Source: Chloroflexota bacterium (GTDB taxonomy: Bacteria; Chloroflexota; Limnocylindria; QHBO01). From it: a stretch of 64,000 bases of DNA. Of the stretch, positions 26,275 through 33,505 are shown in pieces (positions within the stretch are counted from its first letter, which is position 1; the number at the start of each line of letters is the position of its first letter). Below the pieces are notes generated by a model. The model was not told where the DNA came from and made no database searches. It worked only from the letters and a program-made list of their open reading frames with translations. The position numbers were made by a program, and so were the translations under genes. The DNA is taken from the NCBI GenBank assembly GCA_005879815.1, contig VBKA01000020.1:4800-68799 (forward strand). The letters run 5' to 3'.

Positions 26275-26830
26275 CGTTTCCTCCTTGCGTCGACCCCGCG
26301 GTCGTCGACCAGACTCGTTCCTTGTACGTCCGTGGCGCGCCCGCCACCTCGGCTCGCCGGCCGGTAACCGGGTCGCGCCAGACAGGGCCTCGGGCAAGCA
26401 CGGCGTCGATCAATCCCTCGTCGAGATAGGACGGGGCGCCGGACTTGACCTCGATCGCGAGCTGACCGGGATACCCGATGAGCTCGCGGACGCGCCGGTC
26501 CGTGTAGTAGCCGGCAACGATGACGAGATGGAGCGCCCCGAGGATCGCAGGGTCGCCGCGGCCCAGGGCATCGAGGCGGGCCTGTACGTCGTCCCCGAGC
26601 TCGACCCGGAGCGCGCCGCGGAGTGGTTCAACGAGGTCGGGCCGTGCCTGGAGAACGAACCGCACACGGTCGTCGGTCAGGACCTCGGCCGCCGACGGCA
26701 TGCCGTGCGCTTCCGGGATGAGGCGACCCGCGATTGCCGCGAGATGCGCACGGGAACCGGCGTCGAGCGTCGCGAGCGGCTCCGAACCGCCGGTCGTGGA
26801 CATGGGCGAAGACGCGGACGACGCGGTCAT
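26255..26830 (-). CDS. gluconate 2-dehydrogenase subunit 3-like small subunit
   Basis: 191 residues. After a variable N terminus, LAAIAGRLIPEAHGMPSAAEV and a mid-region with VIVAGYYTDRRVRELIGYPGQ match small subunits that accompany membrane-linked GMC dehydrogenases. Its ATG overlaps the GMC stop by four bases. No Tat signal is apparent, unlike many homologues, so the location is uncertain. Confidence 0.75.
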   Translation of the reverse strand: MTASSASSPMSTTGGSEPLATLDAGSRAHLAAIAGRLIPEAHGMPSAAEVLTDDRVRFVLQARPDLVEPLRGALRVELGDDVQARLDALGRGDPAILGALHLVIVAGYYTDRRVRELIGYPGQLAIEVKSGAPSYLDEGLIDAVLARGPVWRDPVTGRRAEVAGAPRTYKERVWSTTAGSTQGGNDGGDST

Positions 26831-28437
26831 GCCGGGACCTGCTGGTTGAAGCGCGACTCGACAATGTGATCGGCCGCTCGCAACGCGATCGCCGCGATCG
26901 TCGACGTCGGGTTGACGCCAGACGAGGTGACGAAACAGCTGCCATCGACGATGTACAGGTTCGGCACGTCGTGGGTCCGATTCCAGGGATCCAGCACCGA
27001 CGTCTCCGGGTCGTCGCCCATGCGGGCCGTGCCGAGCAGGTGCCAGCCCGAGTAGCGCATAAGCCGGTCGACCTCGACCTTGAATGCGCCCGCCTCGAGC
27101 ATCGATTCGGTCGCCCGCTCGATGTGGAAGTCGAGCATCCGGCGGGCATTCTCCGCCATCGAGTAATGGACCTCGGGCGCTGGGATGCCCGACGAATCGG
27201 TCACCGTGGTCGAAAGCGTGACGCGGTTCGTCTCGTCCGGGAGGTCCTCGGCGAAGATGCCCCAGTTCGCGCCGTGTCCGAGGTGCGTCCTGACGTGGAG
27301 GTGGTGGTCGGGTCCCCAGACCTGTTCGCCGGCGCGACTCGGCAGGGCGGTGTTGATCGGGCCGCCGGTCGGCGCCAGCCCCCAGCGCGCACCTCGGACG
27401 AAGCCTCGCTTCTCATCGGTCTCGTAGAACTCGAGTGACTCGATGAGGTCGCCGAACTGGCCCTGCCAGCTCATCAGGGGCTCCTCGAACAAACCGGCGA
27501 CGTTCGCGAACGGGTGCATCATCAGCCGCCTTCCGACGAGCCCCGACGAATTGGCCAGGCCGTCGGGATACCGGCCGCTGGCCGAGAGCAGGAGCAGCCG
27601 CGGCGTGCCGATCGCGTTCGCGGCTAGCACGACGACGCTCGCCGGCTCGAACCGCTCGGCCCCTTCCCGGTCGATCCAGGTCGCTCCAGTCGCCAATCCG
27701 GCATCGTTCGTCTCGATCCGCCGGACGCGGGCGCCAGTGATGAGTCGGGCGCCCTTCGCGATCGCCTTCGGCCAGTGGGTCAGATCCGTCGATGCCTTTG
27801 CCCCCTCGTTGCAGCCCGACTGGCACGTGCTGCGCTGAACGCACGGCCGCCGGCCGTCGTAGGGGGTTGAGTTGATCGCGTTGAACTCAGGCCACCAGTG
27901 CCAGCCCAGACGTGTGTGGGCACGGGCGATCTTCAGGCCGGCCGAGCCGATCGGCAGCGGAGGCATCGGCGCTTCATCGGTGTCGGGCGGATAAGCCGGA
28001 TCGCCGGGCAGGGCCGAGACACCGAACGCCCGGTCCGTCCGATAGAAGTAGGGCAGGAGCTCGAAATAGTCGATCGGCCAGTCGTCAGCCACGCCGTCGA
28101 GCGATCGAACGCGGAAGTCGGAAGGAAGGGCTCGCGGCCAGGCACCGGCGAAGATGAGGGTCGACCCGCCGACGCCGTTGAACATGAGCGGCGAGACCGG
28201 CGAGTCCTCGACGATCGGGTAGTCCTCGGGCAGCTGCCGGATGTTCGGGCTCGTCGCCCACGTCTTCCGCTGCTGGAGCTCCCAATCGAGGCGAACACCC
28301 GGGTAGTCGGCCAGGTCGTGCCAGTCGCCCTGCTCGAGACAAACGACGCGGAACCCTGCCTCGGCGAGCCGCAGCGCGACCACGGCACCGGATGCACCGG
28401 CGCCGACGATGAGCACGTCGGCGGGTTCGCTGGCCAC
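26827..28437 (-). CDS. GMC family oxidoreductase
   Basis: 536 residues. FAD-binding VLIVGAGASGAVVALRLAEAG opens the chain; the loop GVGGSTLIFAG and the C-terminal GWHLLGTARMG with VNPTSTIAAIALRAADHI are typical of gluconate/sorbose/cholesterol-type GMC enzymes. The active-site His of YSGWHLLG is present. It oxidises a primary or secondary alcohol and passes electrons to the respiratory chain or an acceptor through its small subunit, encoded by the overlapping next gene. Position second in the array suggests an early step. Confidence 0.92.
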   Translation of the reverse strand: MASEPADVLIVGAGASGAVVALRLAEAGFRVVCLEQGDWHDLADYPGVRLDWELQQRKTWATSPNIRQLPEDYPIVEDSPVSPLMFNGVGGSTLIFAGAWPRALPSDFRVRSLDGVADDWPIDYFELLPYFYRTDRAFGVSALPGDPAYPPDTDEAPMPPLPIGSAGLKIARAHTRLGWHWWPEFNAINSTPYDGRRPCVQRSTCQSGCNEGAKASTDLTHWPKAIAKGARLITGARVRRIETNDAGLATGATWIDREGAERFEPASVVVLAANAIGTPRLLLLSASGRYPDGLANSSGLVGRRLMMHPFANVAGLFEEPLMSWQGQFGDLIESLEFYETDEKRGFVRGARWGLAPTGGPINTALPSRAGEQVWGPDHHLHVRTHLGHGANWGIFAEDLPDETNRVTLSTTVTDSSGIPAPEVHYSMAENARRMLDFHIERATESMLEAGAFKVEVDRLMRYSGWHLLGTARMGDDPETSVLDPWNRTHDVPNLYIVDGSCFVTSSGVNPTSTIAAIALRAADHIVESRFNQQVPA

Positions 28438-28534
28438 TGTCCACTACTCCGCTGGGTCGAAGCGCGGTCGTTGCCCTCTCGCCCGCAGGGTATAGCAAAC
28501 GCCTGCTTCTTGCCCGCGCATGAGAGCGGTGCGT

Positions 28535-29473
28535 TCAGGCGATGGTCTCAGCGTCCTCCCGCTCGCCAAGCAGCCCGACCTCGCGGAGCACATCGGCAAG
28601 GCGCGCTCGATCTGCGTCGGTGATCGGCAGAAGCGGCTTGCGGACGTGCGCGGTCTCGAGGACGCCGAGGATCCGCAGGCATTCCTTAAGGCGGACGCGA
28701 TAGTCGCCGACAGGTCGGGCGAACACGACGTCAGCCAGCCGCTGAACACGCTTGCCGAGTGCCTTCGCTTCATCGATCCGGCCACCATGCCAGGCGTCGA
28801 TCATGTCGACCTGCTCCTGCGTCATCACGGCCCCGAACCCGATCAACGCCCCAGTCGCGCCCAGCATGAACGACTCGAGGATGAAGTTGTCATTACCGGT
28901 GAGCAGCTTGATCGACCGCGGCAGGCCGGCGAGGATTCGCGCCGTCTCGACGAACCGCCGCGCGTCGAACGACGCCTCCTTGATCGCGACGACGCCCTCC
29001 ACCGACGCCATCGCCCGGATCGTGTCGGGTTCGTAGTTCAGCCCGGCCAGCGCCGGCTGGAGCTGGAACAGGATCAAGGGGAGCCCGACCTGGGCGATCG
29101 CCTCGTGGTACTGGACAGGGATGCGGGGATCAAGCGGCTCGCTGAGGTATGCCGGTATCGGGAACACCAGGAGTGCGTTCGCGCCCGCAGCCTTGAAGTC
29201 CCTGGCCTGGCGGACTGCGGCGTCGGTGGACGGCCCTGCGAGTCCCGCGACGATGGGCAGGTCGGTCACGTCGCGCACGATGTTCAGGACTCGGATCTTC
29301 TCGTCGTGCGTCAGGTGCGGGCCCTCGCCGGTGTCGACGTTGATCGCCAGCGCGACGGGACCCTGCCGATCGATCCAGCCGATGTACGAGCGGAGCCCGT
29401 CCTCGTCGATGCTGCCATCGACGTGCATCGGCAGGACCGTGGCCGGGATCAGGCCGTCGAGGTTGAGCGCCAT
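28535..29473 (-). CDS. dihydrodipicolinate synthase family protein (DapA-like)
   Basis: 312 residues with the DapA TIM barrel. The Schiff-base lysine is K165 in VVAIKEASF. The usual active-site Tyr of the YNVP motif is replaced (LILFQLQP, residues 133-140), so it is not a lysine-pathway enzyme; related members are aldolases, dehydratases or decarboxylases for 2-oxo acids and their derivatives. It is the first gene of the leftward catabolic array, 97 bases before the GMC gene, and is divergent from the SDR at 29653. The 179-base spacer 29474-29652 must hold both promoters; I see no clear boxes. Confidence 0.85.
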   Translation of the reverse strand: MALNLDGLIPATVLPMHVDGSIDEDGLRSYIGWIDRQGPVALAINVDTGEGPHLTHDEKIRVLNIVRDVTDLPIVAGLAGPSTDAAVRQARDFKAAGANALLVFPIPAYLSEPLDPRIPVQYHEAIAQVGLPLILFQLQPALAGLNYEPDTIRAMASVEGVVAIKEASFDARRFVETARILAGLPRSIKLLTGNDNFILESFMLGATGALIGFGAVMTQEQVDMIDAWHGGRIDEAKALGKRVQRLADVVFARPVGDYRVRLKECLRILGVLETAHVRKPLLPITDADRARLADVLREVGLLGEREDAETIA

Positions 29474-29652
29474 TGGTCTCCGGATCGTTCGTTTCGAGTG
29501 GGGGGCGAGCCAATCCTACGGCCGCGTTGACGGTGCGTTCGCGGCAGAAGTATTCTCGATGGCCAACCAGACTGGCAAAGCTGTCCGGTCCACACGCTCG
29601 TCGAGCGACTGCCCGTCAGTACCCCTCCTCGGCCGATTTTCGCTGGAGAACG

Positions 29653-30438
29653 ATGGCCCAGTTCGCCCTGTTCAGCCTCGACGGCCGCGTCGCCCTTGTC
29701 TCAGGCGGCGGTGGTGCGATCGGCTCTGCTCTCGCCGAGGGCCTCGCCGCAGCGGGCGCTCGGGTTGCCGTCAGCGGACGAACGCCTGAGAGCTGCGAGG
29801 CCGCGGTCGAGCGCGTCCGTTCGGCGGGGTCGGAGGGCCTCGCTCTGCAGGGCGACATGACGGTCGATGCCGATGCCGACCGGGTCGTAGCACAGACGCT
29901 CGAGAGGTTTGGGCGCCTCGACATCGTCGTGAACGCGGTCGGGGGTGGAGCAGGCCAGGTCCTGCATCCAGCCGAAGAGTACCCGCGCTCGGACTGGGAC
30001 TGGATCATGGAGCTCAACGTCCGGAGCACCGTGGTAACCACGCAGGCCGCAGTCCGGTCAATGATCGCGGCCGGGCACGGTGGCGCCGTGCTCAACCTCT
30101 CGTCGGTCCGCTCGATCCTGGGTATCAACGCAGGCTACTCGGCATACGTGGCGGCGAAGGGCGCGATCAGCTCGTTGACTCGGCAGTGGGCGACGGAATG
30201 GGCGACATACGGGATCCGGGTCAACGCCATCATGCCGACCTTCGTCGATACGCCGCAGGTCGCGTCGCTGCTGGCTGACGCGGACTTCAAGGCCGACCTC
30301 GTGAGCCGAATCCCGCTCGGTCGGGTCGGCGAGACGAAGGATCTCGTGGGTCCGGCGATCTTCCTGTGCTCCGATGCGGCGTCGTTCGTGACTGGCCAGA
30401 TCCTGGGCATCGACGGCGGGCTCACCGCCACGCAGTAG
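29653..30438 (+). CDS. SDR family oxidoreductase (gluconate 5-dehydrogenase/fabG-like)
   Basis: The ATG at 29653 is preceded by GGAG at five bases and gives 261 residues. Markers: LVSGGGGAIGSALAEGL (cofactor loop), VVNAVGGG, NLSSVRS, the catalytic YVAAKGA, and TGQILGIDGGLTAT at the end. It is typical of sugar-alcohol or 3-oxoacyl reductases. It is separated from the MBL hydrolase gene by 16 bases and probably co-transcribed with it. Confidence 0.9.
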   Translation: MAQFALFSLDGRVALVSGGGGAIGSALAEGLAAAGARVAVSGRTPESCEAAVERVRSAGSEGLALQGDMTVDADADRVVAQTLERFGRLDIVVNAVGGGAGQVLHPAEEYPRSDWDWIMELNVRSTVVTTQAAVRSMIAAGHGGAVLNLSSVRSILGINAGYSAYVAAKGAISSLTRQWATEWATYGIRVNAIMPTFVDTPQVASLLADADFKADLVSRIPLGRVGETKDLVGPAIFLCSDAASFVTGQILGIDGGLTATQ

Positions 30439-30454
30439 GAGGGAGCCAGGCCCG

Positions 30455-31351
30455 ATGGCAGTCGCCACTCTCGAGCTCGAGCGCGTGACGCCGAACGTCT
30501 TCACGACGACGAAGCTGCGCGGCTGCAACCCGAGCTTCGTGGTGACGTCCGATGGCGTTGTCCAGCTCGACACGCCGCAGCTGCCGACTCGGGCAGTCGC
30601 CATGCGGGCGGAGGCCGAATCGCACGGCCCGATCCGGTACCTGATCAACACCGAGAATCACGTCGATCACATCTTCGGCAACTGGTGGTTCCGGGACGCC
30701 GGCGAGATCGTCAATCACCAGGCGCTCTACGACATCTTCATGGACCCCAGTGCGGCACTCGACCCGTTCTCCTACGCGCTCGAGGCAATTCCGACAGACG
30801 ACCCCGAGGCGGCGCCGCTCATCCCCGATCGCGAGGCCTACTACGCGGATCTACCGCGGGGGACGGTCGTCTTTAGCGGCGACCTCACGCTGCGGGTGGG
30901 CGACCACACGTTCCATTGCCTGTGGACGCCGGGTCACACGCCCGGGCAGCTCGCGGTGCATGTGCCCGAGGAGAGGGTGGTCTTCACGGGCGACACGATC
31001 TTCTCTGGCTGCCAGACGTGGCTCATGACGTCGAACGTCGACCAATGGCTCGAGGCGCTCGAGCGGATCCGGCAGCTCGACGTCGATCACGTGGTCCCAG
31101 GGCACGGGCCCGTCGTACCGCTCGGCTACATCGACACCCAGCGCGCGGTGCTGCTGCGCTGGAAGGCCGCCGTCGCCGACGCGGTCGCCAAGGGCTGGTC
31201 GCGCGAGGAGACGATCGCCCAGGTCCGGTTCGACGACGAGTTCGGACCGGTCGACGTCGGACAGGGCTACATGATGGATCACATCCAGAACAACAACGCC
31301 GGCTCGCTCTGGGACAAGCTCACCGCGAAGGGGTACGAGAAGGGCCGCTGA
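30455..31351 (+). CDS. MBL-fold metallo-hydrolase
   Basis: 298 residues. The metal motif reads TENHVDHIFG (E67, H69, D71, H72), so the first His of HxHxDH is Glu, a variant I recall in one MBL subgroup. The other ligands look intact: GHTPGQLAVH, FTGDTIF and VVPGHGP. The RBS GGAGGGAG is strong. Likely a lactonase, thioesterase or related hydrolase acting with the adjacent SDR; substrate unknown. Confidence 0.87.
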   Translation: MAVATLELERVTPNVFTTTKLRGCNPSFVVTSDGVVQLDTPQLPTRAVAMRAEAESHGPIRYLINTENHVDHIFGNWWFRDAGEIVNHQALYDIFMDPSAALDPFSYALEAIPTDDPEAAPLIPDREAYYADLPRGTVVFSGDLTLRVGDHTFHCLWTPGHTPGQLAVHVPEERVVFTGDTIFSGCQTWLMTSNVDQWLEALERIRQLDVDHVVPGHGPVVPLGYIDTQRAVLLRWKAAVADAVAKGWSREETIAQVRFDDEFGPVDVGQGYMMDHIQNNNAGSLWDKLTAKGYEKGR

Positions 31352-31396
31352 GCCTCAGGCGACGCCGGGTCAATGGTCTGCAGTTTGGATCTGGCG

Positions 31397-33505
31397 CTAA
31401 GCGCGACCCCCTGCAACTTCTTGCTCACGCGTTCGGCCGGCGAGTTGGATGAGGTCCTCGTGGAGCTCGAACCAGACGCCGTGGTAGCTGTCGACGCGGG
31501 GAGATGCCACGTACCGATGATCGCCGCCACGCGCCTTCCCGATCGCGCGGCCGAGGCGGAGGCGGTAGTTGGCGAGGCGCGGATTGCCCGATTCGAGCGG
31601 GGTGAGCCAGCCAACAGCGTCGTCGTGGAGCGAACCGAGGCGATCCAGGACGGCTCGGTCGTAATCGGCGTCCAAGTGGTCGTTGAGGGTCTCGGCGTCG
31701 CGCATCTGCCAAGCCGTGACCGTGTCTTTCATCCGGTGGTCAAGATCGAGGAAGGCATCGAGAGCCGCCGCCGTGGCCTCGGGACCCCACGCCTCCCGCT
31801 CGGCTTCCAGCAACTCCCCGGCGCGAACCTTTCCGACATCGGTCAACTTGTACGCGCCGGCCGTATTCGCCACGAGGCCATCCGCGACGAGCTGGTCCGC
31901 GATCGGGCGGACTGCTTCGTGGTTCGAAACGACGGCGTCGGCCAGACCTTCGAGCGGCGCGAAGCCCTTCACTGCGATTGCCCGCAGACACGCCTCCCGG
32001 GTGACGACGCGATTCGGCGCCGGCTCGGCTGGGGACGTCTGCTCGCCAATGGCGATCCCCAGCTCGTCGGCCCATTGACGCAGCGTCGCGGCTTCAGGGA
32101 CGACCTCCGTCGAACCCGCGACCAGTCCCACGAAGACCTCGCCCGTCGAGCCATCCATCGTCAGGGCCTCGCCCGCCCGCAGGATTCGCTCGCCCACCAC
32201 CACCTCGTCGTCGCGCACCTCGATGGACGCCGCGCCAACGATGGCCGGAATCCCCCAGCCCCGCGCGACGACAGCGGCATGACTCGCCAGCCCGCCCCTC
32301 GACGTGAGGATGCCCGCCGCCTTTGCAATTCCGTGTACGTCTTCCGGCGACGTTTCGGCCCGCACGAGAATCGACGGGCTCCCTCGCTCGGCTGACTCGA
32401 CCGCTGCTTCCGGATTTGTGACGATCGGACCGCTGGCTGTCCCAGGCGACGCCGGCAGGCCGACGACGATTGGTTGGCCGGAGTGACCGCGGAGGGTTGC
32501 CACGGTCGGTGGGTGAGCCAGGAGGGCGAGGACGCGTCGGACGGCCTGCTCACGCGTCAGCGGGGAGCTCGGATCCTCGGCCATGTCGACCGCGATCCGA
32601 AGCGCCGCCTGCGGGCTGCGCTTGCCCACGCGGACCTGGAGTAGCCAAAGGCGCCCGGCCTCGATCGTGAACTCGATGTCGCACAGATCGGCGTGGTGGC
32701 GTTCGAGGCGGTCCGCGTCCTCGCGCAACTCGTCCGCGATGTCAGGCATCCGCTCGTCGAGGACGAGGATCGATTCGGTCTCGTGCGTGCCCGCGACGAC
32801 GTCCTCGCCCTGGGCGTCGAACAGGACATCGCCGTAGAGCCCCGGCTCGCCGGTCGCCGGATTTCGGGTGAAGACGACGCCCGTCGCCGACGTCGGGCCG
32901 AGGTTGCCGAACACCATCGTCTGCACGGTGATGGCCGTCCCCAGGTTGTCCGGGATCCGTTCCGTGCGCCGGTAGGCGACCGCGCGATCGCTGTTCCACG
33001 AGCGGAAGACAGCCTCGATCGCAGAGCGGAGCTGTTGCCACGGGTCGTCAGGAACGTCCTCGACCCCGACAATCGATCGAAAGCTCGCCTCGAACCGCTT
33101 GCGACATGCGCGTGCAAACCCCACGCTGCCCGAGGCCCGGGCAAGGCCGACGGTCGTCGACTCGTTCAGGCCGAGATCGAGGATGGTGTCCATCATCCCT
33201 GGCATCGAGACCGGCGCCCCGGAACGCACGCTGACGAGGAGCGGATCCGATGGATCGCCGAACCGCCGTCCGACCTTTGCCTCGACTTCGGCCATCCGCT
33301 CGCGCAGCTCCGTGTCCAGCCGGGCAGACCAACCCTCGGCCAGGAACTCACGACACGTCGCGGTAGTGATGACGAACCCGGGCGGGACCGGAAGGCCAAG
33401 CTCACGGATCATGACGCCGAGGTTCGCAGCCTTGCCCCCGACCAAAGCGTTCGCCTCCTCGAGCGTTGCCGAATGAGCCGCCTCGAGGGGGTGGGTGAGC
33501 GTCAT
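31397..33505 (-). CDS. pyruvate phosphate dikinase-like protein lacking the PEP-binding barrel
   Basis: The ATG at 33505 overlaps the upstream stop (ATGA) and gives 702 residues. The N-terminal ATP-grasp half is PPDK-specific: VGGKAANLG (from about residue 22), SVRSGAPVSMPGMMDTI, TRNPATGEPGLYG and DIEFTIEAGRLWLLQVR. The swivelling phosphohistidine domain has ILTSRGGLASHAAVVARG with the transfer His at about 409. PPDK then has a TIM barrel for PEP; here residues about 490-702 are a different segment with a winged-helix look (PLEGLADAVVSNHEAV) and helices. It should phosphorylate its own His from ATP, but the acceptor must be another molecule or protein. Confidence 0.88.
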   Translation of the reverse strand: MTLTHPLEAAHSATLEEANALVGGKAANLGVMIRELGLPVPPGFVITTATCREFLAEGWSARLDTELRERMAEVEAKVGRRFGDPSDPLLVSVRSGAPVSMPGMMDTILDLGLNESTTVGLARASGSVGFARACRKRFEASFRSIVGVEDVPDDPWQQLRSAIEAVFRSWNSDRAVAYRRTERIPDNLGTAITVQTMVFGNLGPTSATGVVFTRNPATGEPGLYGDVLFDAQGEDVVAGTHETESILVLDERMPDIADELREDADRLERHHADLCDIEFTIEAGRLWLLQVRVGKRSPQAALRIAVDMAEDPSSPLTREQAVRRVLALLAHPPTVATLRGHSGQPIVVGLPASPGTASGPIVTNPEAAVESAERGSPSILVRAETSPEDVHGIAKAAGILTSRGGLASHAAVVARGWGIPAIVGAASIEVRDDEVVVGERILRAGEALTMDGSTGEVFVGLVAGSTEVVPEAATLRQWADELGIAIGEQTSPAEPAPNRVVTREACLRAIAVKGFAPLEGLADAVVSNHEAVRPIADQLVADGLVANTAGAYKLTDVGKVRAGELLEAEREAWGPEATAAALDAFLDLDHRMKDTVTAWQMRDAETLNDHLDADYDRAVLDRLGSLHDDAVGWLTPLESGNPRLANYRLRLGRAIGKARGGDHRYVASPRVDSYHGVWFELHEDLIQLAGRTREQEVAGGRA

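Noticed and set aside
28535..29473. dapA of lysine biosynthesis
   Set aside because: The conserved tyrosine motif is missing and the gene heads a catabolic array.
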